DNA of 64,000 bases from CAKMMH01 sp927798255 (lineage in GTDB: Bacteria; Bdellovibrionota_C; UBA2361; CAKMMH01), in the NCBI GenBank assembly GCA_034180415.1, contig JAXFOK010000060.1, positions 91,427-155,426 of the forward strand, in the 5' to 3' direction. The translations under genes were made by a program, and so were the position numbers. The notes below the pieces were generated by a model. The model saw only the letters and a program-made list of their open reading frames with translations. It made no database searches and was not told the origin of the DNA. Shown here in pieces: positions 27,717-37,024 of this stretch. Numbering within the stretch: position 1 is the stretch's first letter; the number at the start of each line of letters is the position of its first letter.

Positions 27717-28727
27717 ATGAAATCTTCTAAAGAAGTTATTAAAATGATGGAAGATGTTCACACTTTTAGCACCCTTGTTACAAAAGATTTTAAACCATCT
27801 CAAACATCAAAAGAAATTGCTAGAGCCTTACTTCCAGAAATCCAAGAAGATGAGCTTAAATCCCTTAAAAATCTTAACTTAATTTTTCAGGAGAAGTTCG
27901 TTACAAATAACAAGAGACAATTTCGAAATGAAGTTTGGATGCAGGGAGATGAAAATTTTTCTAGCGAATCGAAACTAGTAAAAACGTGGTTCAAAAAGTT
28001 CACTAAAAGTAAATACATAAAAAGAAGTCATCAACTTGAAAACCAAGCAGCACTAATCCTAGGAACATCGATTGCTTCATTTTGTAAAAGAGCATCATTT
28101 CTTTTGCAAGAAGCAGCAAGAAATCAAATCACCTTTAAACAGATTGGTATTCTTGGTGGAAACCGTTTACTTACAAAGGAAGAATATGCTTACATCAATG
28201 AATCTGAATTCTGTTTTGAATATGATATAAAAACAGAGTTCGATTTTATGAAGTATGTTTTCAAACACCCTCGGAACATTCAAGCTATGCTTTCTTCTAG
28301 TGGAATCGATCCCCTAGAAACTCTTACCGGTCAGCCTTATCAATCAATTGAGACACTAAGAAATGAAGCTAATGTTTCACTTGATGATTGCTTTGAAGTT
28401 TACAGAGCAACGCCAGAAATCGTCTACATAAATAGCGTTTCAACTACAAATAGACCAACAACCTATGACACGGTAGTTGACTATATTAAAGAAAACGCTA
28501 TTACTGAGAGCGAGAGAATCGTAATTGCATCAAGTCAGCCTTGGTGTGACTACCAACAACTAGTCACACTTCAAGCGTTTATAGAGGCTAACAAAGTACC
28601 GCAATTCATAACTAGTATAGGGCCTAGGATTACAAATATTCCAACGCAACTCTTTGCAAATGAACTTGCGAAAACGTTGTACACGATTCTTGAGAATTTA
28701 AAAAAACTTGGCGTTAAGGTTGAGTAG
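27717..28727 (+). CDS. Hypothetical protein, intact member of a tandem pair
   Basis: The 336-residue soluble protein lacks a signal peptide. Its core has AALILGTSIASFCKRASFLL (about 119-138), an IGILGGNRLL strand-loop near 151, and RIVIASSQPWCDYQQLV near 270. This alternation of hydrophobic strands with 'LG', 'GGNR' and 'SSQP' loops is reminiscent of the DUF218/YdcF Rossmann-like fold, but that is a weak structural analogy. Codon use is less AT-rich than flanking genes. RBS AGAAAGGCGG. A degenerate copy lies directly upstream. A terminator follows. Confidence 0.7.
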   Translation: MKSSKEVIKMMEDVHTFSTLVTKDFKPSQTSKEIARALLPEIQEDELKSLKNLNLIFQEKFVTNNKRQFRNEVWMQGDENFSSESKLVKTWFKKFTKSKYIKRSHQLENQAALILGTSIASFCKRASFLLQEAARNQITFKQIGILGGNRLLTKEEYAYINESEFCFEYDIKTEFDFMKYVFKHPRNIQAMLSSSGIDPLETLTGQPYQSIETLRNEANVSLDDCFEVYRATPEIVYINSVSTTNRPTTYDTVVDYIKENAITESERIVIASSQPWCDYQQLVTLQAFIEANKVPQFITSIGPRITNIPTQLFANELAKTLYTILENLKKLGVKVE

Positions 28728-28739
28728 AAATTTTCACAA

Positions 28740-28812
28740 CCTATCGAAGCCTTTAAGGATAGGAGGCCATCACACAATATACGCCTTCTACCTTACTGGC
28801 TTCGTTAGGAAT
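28740..28812 (+). terminator. Terminator with long stem
   Basis: CCTATCGAAGCC pairs with GGCTTCGTTAGG over a 45-base loop that itself can pair CCTATC/GATAGG; ATCTTTTATT follows. Located after the 27717 gene. Confidence 0.5.
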
Positions 28813-28868
28813 CTTTTATTATAAAAACTCTACAAAATTTAAATATTTTTACTTCTTAACTTTAATCG

Positions 28869-29150
28869 TTACGCTTCATTATTTGCAACTATTGAACTTT
28901 CACCATCTGCATTATCAATATTTTCTTCTAGTGATAGTGCTAATGTTTCAGCCATAATCTTTTCTTTAAATTTCTCAACTGCTTCTTTTACAAGACTAGA
29001 TGATGAAGAAATTGCAATATGAATTTTTTGCTGAAACAACATACACTGTGTCTTTTCTTAACACTTGTAAGTTTCTAATAATTTCTCTTGCAATTTCTCT
29101 CACAATTCCTTGAAAAATTAACTCATAGGTTAAATGAGTATCAAGCTTTC
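28869..29150 (-). pseudogene. Remnant of a second isoleucyl-tRNA synthetase C-terminus
   Basis: On the minus strand, immediately after the ileS stop, one frame reads THLTYELIFQGIVREIAREI then IRNLQVLRKDT, the conserved anticodon-domain helix of type 2 IleRS (the intact gene has EEGFARDIVRSIQDSRKKM). After a frame change near 29040 it continues IHIAISSSSSLVKEAVEKF then KEKIMAETLALSLEE and an acidic tail to TAA at 28869. These are the expected last 90 residues of a diverged IleRS. The remnant is in the same orientation as the intact gene, as if ileS had been replaced by recombination upstream of the old 3' end. Confidence 0.75.
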
Positions 29151-29157
29151 ATAAATA

Positions 29158-32100
29158 TTATTTTCTTAACCTTACCTTAACCGATTTTCCTTCATCATAA
29201 GAAACTTCAAATGAAAGCGTCTCATCATCAAATTTAGAAGGCCTACTTAGTGTCTCATGATAAATGTAATCCAACCATTTTTGAGGGACATCTCCATTAA
29301 TATCTATTTGAATTATATCTGTAATATCACAATCCATCTTCTTTCTAGAATCTTGTATGCTTCTTACGATATCTCTTGCAAACCCCTCTTCCTTAAGTTC
29401 ATCAGTTATATTTAAGTCAAGAGAAACAACTGCACCATCTTGGCTTGCAACATGCTCACCTTCTTTTGCAAGATATGTTACAAGAATTATTACTGCATCA
29501 TATGATTTTGTTTCACCATTAATTTCAAGGTTTACAATATTATCATTTTCAAACTTAAACTTACCTTCCCTAATTGCACTAATAATTTGAGGAGTTTCTG
29601 CTTTATAGCGATTTTTAATCTCATTAAAGTTTGGAGCATATTTAACTTTAGCAATGCTCTCAACATCATTTAATATTTCTATATTTTTAACATTTAACTC
29701 TTCTTTAATAATTTCACTAAACTCTTTTATAACTTCATTATCATTGCTATCTGACAACGCGATACGAAGCATATTTAATGGAATTCTATTTTTAACGTTA
29801 TTTTTATTTCTAATAGAACGAGCAATATAGATAATATTTCTTACAAGTTTAACTTCATTTAATAACTTATCATCTTTAAATGACGCTGGTATTTCTGGCC
29901 ATGAAGTTAAATGAACTGAATATTTTCTTGTCAATGTCCTATAAATTTTTTCAGAGATAATAGGTGCAACTGGTGCAAAAAGTTTAGCCATATTAACTAA
30001 AACATAATATAATGTTTCGTAAGCATCTTGCTTATCTTGTGGCATCCCCTTACCCCAAAAGCGTCTTCTTGAACGACGTATAAACCAATTTGTTAGTCCT
30101 TCAACTAGCTCTACTAAACTTTCAACATATTTGTTTACTTGATACTTATCCATGTTTTCAGTGATAGTCGTAACTGCATCATAAAGTTTTGCAAGGATCC
30201 ATCTATCTAACTGATTTTTACTAGTAGGAGTTTTTAATTCGCATGGATGAAAGTTATCAATATTTGCATAAGAAATAAAGAAATTACATGCATTCCAGAA
30301 CGGAAGAATTATTTGCTGATAAGCATCTTGAAGTCCACTATCTTCAAATAGTGCATCACCAACAATCATTGCGTTTGTTTGATATAAATACAATCTGAAA
30401 GCATCGGTTCCATAGCTCTTCATAAGTTTCATAGGGTCTGTGTAATTTTTAGATGATTTTGATAATTTCTTTCCATCTTTATCTAAAAGCGTTCCATGAA
30501 CTATACAATTTTTAAAGCAAGGTTTATCAAATAATGCGACTGATAACACATGCAAATAATAGAACCAGCATCTAATTTGCCCTGTACCTTCTTCAATAAA
30601 ATCGCAAGGGAAATGGGAATCGAACCATTCTTTATTTTCAAAAGGATAATGCTTCTGTGCGAAAGGAACTGAACCACTTTCAAACCAACAATCAAGTACT
30701 TCAGGAATTCTTCTCATCGTTCCATCACACCCATCACAGTCGCATTTAAATGTAACTTCATCCATGTATTGTCTGTGTAAATTCGTTAATCGTTTTCCAC
30801 TTACTTTTTCAATTTCATCAACGCCACCAAGTACTACTCTTTTTTTACATTTATCACATTCCCAAATTGGGATAGGAGTTGCCCAGTAACGATTTCTTGA
30901 AATATTCCAATCCCTAGCATTATTTAACCAATTACCAAATCGACCATGTTTTACTGTTTCGGGAACCCAATTTATTTCTTCATTTAGCTCAATAAGCCTA
31001 TCCTTTATCTTTGTCACATTAAAATACCAAGCATCCATTGCCTTATAAATTAACGGTCTTTTACATCTCCAACAGTGCGGATAATTATGCTCTATAGTTC
31101 CGTCTGCTACAGCCTTATTATTATCATATAAGAAACGGATTACCTGAGGATTAGTCTCAATTACATTTTTCTTTCCTTCTTCATCGTAAAAATCTGTAAC
31201 CTCTTTAGTAAAACGTCCTTTTTCATCGACAGGATTTACAAGAGGAATGTTATTTGCCTTACAAGTCCAATAGTCATCTTCACCAAAGGCTGGGGCAGTG
31301 TGTACGATACCAACACCTTCATCAGAGCCTACATAATCAGCAGTAACAATTTTAAAAGCCTTGCCTTTTAGATTTTCAAAATAAGGGAAAAGTGGCTCAT
31401 AAATTTTACCGACCAAATCTTGTCCTTTGCATGATTTTAAAATTTTAGGAGTCTTTCCAAAAATCTTTTCATAAGTTCCTAAAACATTTTTGCACGCAAC
31501 AAAAATTTCATCTCCTACATCAACGTAAGAATACTCAAGTTCTGCGCCAACGGCTAAGCATAAATTTGAAGGAAGTGTCCAAGGAGTTGTAGTCCATGCC
31601 AAGTAGTAAACTTGCTTACCATCTAATATCTCTTCAGACTTAAATTTTACAATTACCCACCTATCTTGTCTTGGACGAGTTGAGTCAGACTCTCTTGTAT
31701 CAGAAATTGAAAGTGATGTTTCACAATGTGTACAATAAGGAGTTACTCTATAGTCTTGGTAAATAAGCCCCTTATCATAGCAAGTTTTAAATGCCCAAAT
31801 AACACTTTCCATAAAGCTAGGATACATGGTCTTATACGCACCTTCATAATCAACCCATCTAGCCATATATTTAACATACTCTTTCCATGACTCATTATTT
31901 CCACACACAAGCTCATAACATTTATCATTAAAGTTTGCTATTCCTAGCTTATTTTCAATATCATTCTTATCATCAATTCCTAAATCTTTCTCCACTTGGT
32001 TTTCGATAGGAAGCCCGTGGCAATCCCATCCCCAAACTCTAGGGACTTTGTACCCTTTCATTGTCCAATATCTTGCCACCATATCTTTCACAAAAGAAAT

Positions 32101-32319
32101 TAGCACTGTTCCATGATGAGGTATACCTGTTGGAAACGGAGGACCATCATAAAATACGATCTCACTTGCATTTTCTTTATTTACAGACTGTTCAAATACT
32201 TTTTCGCTTTCCCAAAACTTAAAAATTTCTTCTTGTATATTCTCAATTTCAGGTTTTCCTGAGAGTTCTTGATATCTTACATCTTCACAATGACACGAGC
32301 ACTTTTCATTATCACACAT
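29158..32319 (-). CDS. ileS: Isoleucyl-tRNA synthetase, type 2
   Basis: The 1053-residue class I synthetase attaches isoleucine to its tRNA. The HIGH motif appears as GIPHHGT (about 64-70) and KMSKS as KKLSKSSKN near 608. CP1 editing landmarks (TTTPWTLPSN, GTGQIRCWFYY) are present. N-terminal SGKPEIENIQEEIFKFWE and the long form are typical of the IleS2 clade shared with archaea, eukaryotes and some bacteria; this type often tolerates pseudomonic acid. A Cys/His-rich start (MCDNEKCSCHCED) is unusual and could bind metal. Its stop is eight bases from a remnant of a second IleRS C-terminus. Confidence 0.96.
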   Translation of the reverse strand: MCDNEKCSCHCEDVRYQELSGKPEIENIQEEIFKFWESEKVFEQSVNKENASEIVFYDGPPFPTGIPHHGTVLISFVKDMVARYWTMKGYKVPRVWGWDCHGLPIENQVEKDLGIDDKNDIENKLGIANFNDKCYELVCGNNESWKEYVKYMARWVDYEGAYKTMYPSFMESVIWAFKTCYDKGLIYQDYRVTPYCTHCETSLSISDTRESDSTRPRQDRWVIVKFKSEEILDGKQVYYLAWTTTPWTLPSNLCLAVGAELEYSYVDVGDEIFVACKNVLGTYEKIFGKTPKILKSCKGQDLVGKIYEPLFPYFENLKGKAFKIVTADYVGSDEGVGIVHTAPAFGEDDYWTCKANNIPLVNPVDEKGRFTKEVTDFYDEEGKKNVIETNPQVIRFLYDNNKAVADGTIEHNYPHCWRCKRPLIYKAMDAWYFNVTKIKDRLIELNEEINWVPETVKHGRFGNWLNNARDWNISRNRYWATPIPIWECDKCKKRVVLGGVDEIEKVSGKRLTNLHRQYMDEVTFKCDCDGCDGTMRRIPEVLDCWFESGSVPFAQKHYPFENKEWFDSHFPCDFIEEGTGQIRCWFYYLHVLSVALFDKPCFKNCIVHGTLLDKDGKKLSKSSKNYTDPMKLMKSYGTDAFRLYLYQTNAMIVGDALFEDSGLQDAYQQIILPFWNACNFFISYANIDNFHPCELKTPTSKNQLDRWILAKLYDAVTTITENMDKYQVNKYVESLVELVEGLTNWFIRRSRRRFWGKGMPQDKQDAYETLYYVLVNMAKLFAPVAPIISEKIYRTLTRKYSVHLTSWPEIPASFKDDKLLNEVKLVRNIIYIARSIRNKNNVKNRIPLNMLRIALSDSNDNEVIKEFSEIIKEELNVKNIEILNDVESIAKVKYAPNFNEIKNRYKAETPQIISAIREGKFKFENDNIVNLEINGETKSYDAVIILVTYLAKEGEHVASQDGAVVSLDLNITDELKEEGFARDIVRSIQDSRKKMDCDITDIIQIDINGDVPQKWLDYIYHETLSRPSKFDDETLSFEVSYDEGKSVKVRLRK

Positions 32320-32655
32320 TTTCTTATTTCCTTATTAAGAATAAACTTTAAATACAAAAACATCGTTGTGTTATTTAATCTTTAAATACACGAACACTAG
32401 TATAGTATTATAATAAAAAACTGCTATGAATTAAACAATTATCTTTATAAAAGATATATTTAGAGGTTAAATTCTTTTAGATTTTTTGGGGGAGGCATAC
32501 TTTTTCTTGCCATTTGAGATATTTCCTATTTTAAGATTTGCAAAATTTAAAAAAATCTTAAAGTACTACTTTAACATTTTATTATAGATAGAAAAATCTT
32601 AAAATAAGAAAATCTCACTTCTTAAAATACCAAACAAAAAACAAATAATTATCTT
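32320..32655. other. Gene-free spacer upstream of ileS
   Basis: This is 336 bases of AT-rich sequence with no supported gene. It should contain the ileS promoter. I looked for a T-box leader (specifier hairpin plus TGG-containing bulge) on the minus strand and saw none. Confidence 0.4.
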
Positions 32656-33042
32656 TTAGTTAAAACTTACAAAAACATCTAAATCTTCATTTAGAGCTTT
32701 TTTTACAGGACAGGTTTTTGCAATTTGCATTAATACTTTTTTATTTTCTTCACTTAATGGCTTATCAAAAGTAATTTCTAACGTAATTTTACTAATTTTA
32801 TGTTCTTTCATATTCATTTCTCTTGTAGCAATAACTTGCATGCCTTTTACATCAATCCCCCTAGCCTCTGCACCAAAGGCAATCATACTTGCAGTGCAAG
32901 TAGCCAAAGAAGAAGCAAGCAAATCTGTTGGAGAAATCCCATTTTTATCGTTTGCAGCATCTGTAATAAATGAAATCCCTGTGTCGCTATGAGTAGCTTT
33001 ACATTGTAAATTTCCTAAATATTCAATTTTAAAATTTGCCAT
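32656..33042 (-). CDS. OsmC/Ohr-family peroxiredoxin-like protein
   Basis: From the ATG at 33042 the protein is 128 residues and has the OsmC layout: N-terminal beta strands, GISPTDLLASSLATCTASM with the first catalytic cysteine, and KTCPVKKAL with the second. These cytoplasmic proteins reduce organic peroxides with a Cys pair. It is closer to general OsmC than to Ohr. A three-residue N-terminal extension exists in frame. It stands between ileS and the 33137 gene, all on the minus strand. Confidence 0.9.
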   Translation of the reverse strand: MANFKIEYLGNLQCKATHSDTGISFITDAANDKNGISPTDLLASSLATCTASMIAFGAEARGIDVKGMQVIATREMNMKEHKISKITLEITFDKPLSEENKKVLMQIAKTCPVKKALNEDLDVFVSFN

Positions 33043-33136
33043 ATAATTCACCTTTAATATAAGAAAATATAAAAAATAACTTTAAAGATAATAAAGTTAA
33101 ACTCAAATTGCTACAAGTAGTATTATATTTAGAGAA

Positions 33137-33910
33137 TTAATGTTTTCTTAAACTAAAATCAACCCATACTCCTCCTAATTCATCTTTAGTAATCGAGTAA
33201 ACTTTAAGATTATTTGTAGAGGTAAAAACTTGTATCTTATTCTTAAGTGAAAATAAATTGTATATGTAATTTACAGGCTTTATTTGTAAGTAATGGCACC
33301 ATCTAAGATAAGAGAAAAAATTTAAACGCCAATCTGCTAAATACAAAATTGGAAGCTTTTTATGTCTAAACTCCGTAAAATTACGCCTTAGCATTAAATA
33401 TCTTCTAAATTTTTTACTTTCATAAGCATTTGGTAAAAATGATGTAGAAAGAAAAGAAAATAAAATTCTTTTTTCTGGAAATTTAATAACTCCTGTAAAA
33501 ATAGGATTAAAAAATTTTTCTTTTAAAACTACCCTATTTTTCCCTAATTTATATCTTGAAATTATAGTAAGCACAGAAGAAAGCGATTGAGAGTAAGTAT
33601 AATAATCTTTGAACTCTAAATTATCTAACTTATTTTGACTTCGAATAATGTAAATATCAGCATGCGTTTCTGATATAAAATTATTTAAATGCTTATCACC
33701 GTTATTACATTCTTTTAAGCAAAACCTGCTATTATTACTTAGTAAATTTATATAATATGCACTATATCTGCTATCTTTTTTGCTATCCTTCAGACCGTCT
33801 TTTATTTTAGTTTCAAAGTTATCGTTAAAAAACAAGAACAGAATAAGATAAAGTAGTAAAAAAGCTAAAAAATAACACAAAATCCATTTAGCCAATTTTT
33901 TACATAACAT
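33137..33910 (-). CDS. Membrane-anchored hypothetical protein, possibly a degenerate EEP-fold phosphatase
   Basis: The 257-residue protein has one N-terminal membrane helix (about 10-30) and a globular remainder. The order of landmarks (INLLSNNSRF, TEADIYIIRSQNKLDN-like strand, SVLTIISRYKL, LPILYLADWRLNFFSYLRW) is loosely that of endonuclease/exonuclease/phosphatase proteins, where one expects N, E, D-x-N and D-H residues. Here the GDFN position reads ADWR and the final SDH is missing, so catalysis would be lost. The fold call is tentative. The 226-base neighbourhood shows no operon signal apart from same-strand neighbours. Confidence 0.5.
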   Translation of the reverse strand: MLCKKLAKWILCYFLAFLLLYLILFLFFNDNFETKIKDGLKDSKKDSRYSAYYINLLSNNSRFCLKECNNGDKHLNNFISETHADIYIIRSQNKLDNLEFKDYYTYSQSLSSVLTIISRYKLGKNRVVLKEKFFNPIFTGVIKFPEKRILFSFLSTSFLPNAYESKKFRRYLMLRRNFTEFRHKKLPILYLADWRLNFFSYLRWCHYLQIKPVNYIYNLFSLKNKIQVFTSTNNLKVYSITKDELGGVWVDFSLRKH

Positions 33911-33954
33911 CTTACAAAACTTATAATATTTCTATTAATATCAATAATTTATAA

Positions 33955-34155
33955 TCAAACTTTTTTTAACGCCTCTGGGCCAAAATAAGACTCTGTTCCA
34001 CTATCCCACAAAACTTTTATCATATATTCTGAAGCCTCTGCTTCTTTTTGACCAGGTTTTCTAAGCTCTGCACGAACTTCTTTAACTACACCTAAAATCT
34101 CTTTTCCTTCTAACCTTTGAACTCTATCTCCAACATTAAAATTACATTCTGACAT
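33955..34155 (-). CDS. Small SH3/KOW-like barrel protein
   Basis: The 66-residue protein reads FNVGDRVQRLEGKEILGVVKE and later EYMIKVLWDSGTESYFGPEAL. The 'VGDRV-x-G-x-V' opening and the 'V-x-W-D-x-G' second half are typical of small SH3-like barrels that bind RNA, DNA or protein. An ATG two residues upstream (34161) is also in frame. It is divergent from clpX with 178 bases between. Function unknown. Confidence 0.6.
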   Translation of the reverse strand: MSECNFNVGDRVQRLEGKEILGVVKEVRAELRKPGQKEAEASEYMIKVLWDSGTESYFGPEALKKV

Positions 34156-34339
34156 AGCCAATTTTCCTTATAATTAAAAAACCAATCTTTTTTAGCAGTA
34201 TATCAAAAAATCATAGTCAAAACTATATGCTAATTTGTAATAAAATTTTTACAATTAAAATAACAACCTTTTAAAGTGATATTCATCATAAAAAGGAACT
34301 TATTGTTAACTTAAAAAAATTTAAAAGAGGTTATTTAAT

Positions 34340-35599
34340 ATGTCAAATGATATGATGGATAATGAATTATATTGTTCATTTTGTGGTAAACATCAAGATG
34401 AAGTAAAAAAATTAGTTGCAGGCCCTGGGGTTTATATTTGCGACGAATGCGTAGAACTTTGCGCTGAGATTCTAGAACAAAATTTTGATGACTTTGAACC
34501 TGACAAACCAAAGAAAATCCCTACTCCTCAAGAAATTATGAAACAACTTGATGAATATATTATTGGCCAAGAATACGCTAAAAAAGTACTTTCAGTAGCC
34601 GTTCATAATCATTACAAAAGATTAGAAAATAACTTTAAAACAAAACATGATGTTGAGCTTCAAAAATCAAATATTTTGCTTATTGGTCCTACAGGAAGTG
34701 GAAAGACACTACTTGCACAAACCTTAGCAAAAATTCTTGATGTTCCTTTTACAATTGCTGATGCTACAAGCTTAACAGAGGCTGGATATGTTGGCGAAGA
34801 CGTTGAAAACGTACTTGTTTCTCTCCTTCAAGCAACAGATTATGATGTAGAAAAAGCTGAGAAAGGAATTATTTACATTGATGAGATTGATAAGATCGCA
34901 AGAAAGAGTGATTCTCCTTCTGTAACACGTGATGTTTCAGGAGAAGGTGTTCAACAAGCTCTTTTAAAACTAATTGAAGGCACAATTGCAAACGTTCCTC
35001 CAAAGGGTGGAAGAAAACATCCGCAACAAGAATTTATTCAAGTTAACACTAAAAATATTTTATTTATTATAGGTGGTGCATTTGACGGACTAGATAAAAT
35101 TGTTAACCAAAGAATTGGTAAAAAGAATTTAGGGTTTGGTGCAAAAGTAGAAAAACAAGATGAAATTAATCCAAATATTTTAGAAAACATTGAAAGTCAT
35201 GACCTTGTTAAATATGGCATGATTCCAGAATTTATAGGCCGTGTTCCTGTTATTGCAACTCTTAAGGAACTTGACAAACCAGCACTTGTAAAGATTTTAA
35301 CAGAACCAAAGAATGCTCTTGTTAAGCAGTATGAAAAACTTCTTTCTATGAGCAATGTTAATTTACAAATAACAAAAGAAGCATTAGATGAAATTGCTAA
35401 TCAAGCATTAGAAAAGAAAACTGGTGCTAGAGGCTTAAGAACAATTATAGAAAAAGCTATGCTTGATACTATGTTTGATGTTCCAAGTCATCCTGAAATT
35501 AAAGAAATTGTTATTAATGAAAAAGTAATTAAAAATCAGGAAAAAGCAAAAAGACTTTTACATAAAGGAAATAAAAATAAAGAAGCCTTAGCTAGCTAA
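34340..35599 (+). CDS. clpX: ATP-dependent Clp protease unfoldase ClpX
   Basis: The 419-residue AAA+ unfoldase feeds substrates to ClpP. The N-terminal zinc-binding domain has CSFCGK and CDECVELC; Walker A is GPTGSGKT (about 115), Walker B IIYIDEIDK, sensor region RDVSGEGVQQALLKL, and the C-terminal GARGLR. The ClpP-docking loop reads LGFGA where IGFGA is common. RBS AGAGG precedes the start. Unusually, clpP and lon are not adjacent in this window. A strong terminator follows. Confidence 0.97.
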   Translation: MSNDMMDNELYCSFCGKHQDEVKKLVAGPGVYICDECVELCAEILEQNFDDFEPDKPKKIPTPQEIMKQLDEYIIGQEYAKKVLSVAVHNHYKRLENNFKTKHDVELQKSNILLIGPTGSGKTLLAQTLAKILDVPFTIADATSLTEAGYVGEDVENVLVSLLQATDYDVEKAEKGIIYIDEIDKIARKSDSPSVTRDVSGEGVQQALLKLIEGTIANVPPKGGRKHPQQEFIQVNTKNILFIIGGAFDGLDKIVNQRIGKKNLGFGAKVEKQDEINPNILENIESHDLVKYGMIPEFIGRVPVIATLKELDKPALVKILTEPKNALVKQYEKLLSMSNVNLQITKEALDEIANQALEKKTGARGLRTIIEKAMLDTMFDVPSHPEIKEIVINEKVIKNQEKAKRLLHKGNKNKEALAS

Positions 35600-35642
35600 A
35601 AACAGATTTTAAAAATTTTATCGTATAATCTCCCAATAAAAT

Positions 35643-35678
35643 AAAAGGCGATTTATTTTTTAATAAATCGCCTTTTTT
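35643..35678. terminator. Strong intrinsic terminator
   Basis: AAAAGGCGATTTATT and AATAAATCGCCTTTT form a 15-bp perfect stem around TTTT with a T-run; it serves clpX and, on the other strand, the convergent lipoprotein gene. Confidence 0.9.
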
Positions 35679-35719
35679 CTTACCCTAAGGATTGATTAAA
35701 AACATTATCAGTATTGCTC

Positions 35720-36121
35720 TCAATCACCTCCATATAAATATTTTTTAGTTTCTTGAGGAGGAAGTCCATGAGGAGTTTCACTTTCTACTTGTCGTCTTAA
35801 AATATCAATCTCACTTTCTTTGTTATAAATGTCTTGCTGATTGTGTCTTACTTTCTCAATGAACTCTTGTCTTTGTTTTGCTTCATCTTGACTTTCAACG
35901 ATAGCACCTGTGATACCACCAGCAACAAGCCCTATAGCTGCACCTAAAAGAGCACTTTTTCCTGGGTCACCATTACTAATAGCAGCGCCTATTCCTGCAC
36001 CCGTTCCTGCTCCAATTATTGTTCCTGTTAATGCACCTACTGGGATATTTTCAAAGAATGATTTTAAAGTTGTGCAACCTGTCATACCAATTATTAACAA
36101 TGCTAAAACAAGCTTCTTCAT
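35720..36121 (-). CDS. Glycine-zipper lipoprotein
   Basis: Starting at 36121 (MKKLV) the protein is 133 residues with lipobox MTGC. Residues about 30-80 form a glycine zipper (GTIIGAGTGAGIGAAI, then ALLGAAIGLVAGGITGAI) that would span or associate with a membrane, as in Pcp/SlyB-type outer-membrane lipoproteins. The C-terminal 50 residues are a charged helix with glutamates and glutamines. A longer frame upstream (to 36154) would place 11 residues before the signal peptide and is not preferred. Confidence 0.82.
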   Translation of the reverse strand: MKKLVLALLIIGMTGCTTLKSFFENIPVGALTGTIIGAGTGAGIGAAISNGDPGKSALLGAAIGLVAGGITGAIVESQDEAKQRQEFIEKVRHNQQDIYNKESEIDILRRQVESETPHGLPPQETKKYLYGGD

Positions 36122-36234
36122 AAATATTATTACCTCATAAAAAACTTTAGACATGTCTTAATCGTTCAAATATTCTAATATGCTTCTTTTTAATATTTGT
36201 AAAAATTTCTTAAATCTGATATAGAATAACTTTT

Positions 36235-36891
36235 ATGAGAGACGATGTAAACCCTTATGTTAACAAGATAAAAGAAGAAAGCGAATATATAATTCCTTGT
36301 AATTTCAACAAGATAGAAGAAAGTGAGAAGTTAATTCTAGATACCAAAATTGCAAAATTCGAAGGTGTTATAGTAGAAATTTGTTCAGGCTCTGGGAAGC
36401 ATCTTATAGAAATTGCAAAAAAATACCCACAATTTCTTATAGTTGGCTTTGAACTCAGGTTTAAACGAATTTATATGACTGCTAAGAAAGCTAAAAAAGA
36501 AGAACTTAATAATGTCATTTTAATAAGAAATGATGCTAGAAATTTAAAGTGTTGGTTTAAAAACAATTCTATTTCAAAACTTTTCATAAATTTTCCAGAC
36601 CCATGGGATAAAGATAGGTGGGAAAAACACAGAGTACTATCAAATGATTTTTTTAACGATTTAAGTTTAATACTAGTAAAAAATGGTGAATTTTTATACA
36701 AAACTGATCACAAAGAACGGTTTTTAGATACGAAAGAATTTTTAGATAGTAATAAACTCTATAAAATTTCAGAATTTACAGAAGATTTATATAATAGCCC
36801 TTATTTAGAGAATAACGTAAAGACAGAATTTGAAAGCTTATTTTTATCACAAGGATTAAAAATAAATTATCTAAAAGCAATCCGTTTATGA
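36235..36891 (+). CDS. trmB: tRNA (guanine-N7)-methyltransferase
   Basis: The 218-residue protein places m7G46 in tRNA. The SAM-binding site is EICSGSGKHLIEIA (family usually EIG-x-G-x-G, so one glycine is Ser/Cys here), followed by GFELRFKRI and the hallmark NFPDPWDKDRWEKHR. The C-terminal T-E-FE segment (VKTEFESLF) is also present. It ends in TGA, showing that TGA is a stop in this genome. The gene is divergent from the glycine-zipper lipoprotein. Confidence 0.92.
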   Translation: MRDDVNPYVNKIKEESEYIIPCNFNKIEESEKLILDTKIAKFEGVIVEICSGSGKHLIEIAKKYPQFLIVGFELRFKRIYMTAKKAKKEELNNVILIRNDARNLKCWFKNNSISKLFINFPDPWDKDRWEKHRVLSNDFFNDLSLILVKNGEFLYKTDHKERFLDTKEFLDSNKLYKISEFTEDLYNSPYLENNVKTEFESLFLSQGLKINYLKAIRL

Positions 36892-37024
36892 AATATTGAT
36901 TGTCTTACGTTAGTTTAAAAAGGTGAGCTTAGCTGTTTACTATTTTGATATTAATTTTTATTATTATTATAAACTTTTAAATATAGCCTATAAATATTTT
37001 AATCTTTTAAAGAAGGGATTTTTT

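Noticed and set aside
32320..32655. T-box riboswitch upstream of ileS
   Set aside because: No specifier loop, T-box sequence or terminator/antiterminator pair is visible on the minus strand.
33137..33910. Functional endonuclease/exonuclease/phosphatase enzyme
   Set aside because: Faint resemblance only; the GDxN and SDH catalytic positions are not present, so no enzymatic call is made.
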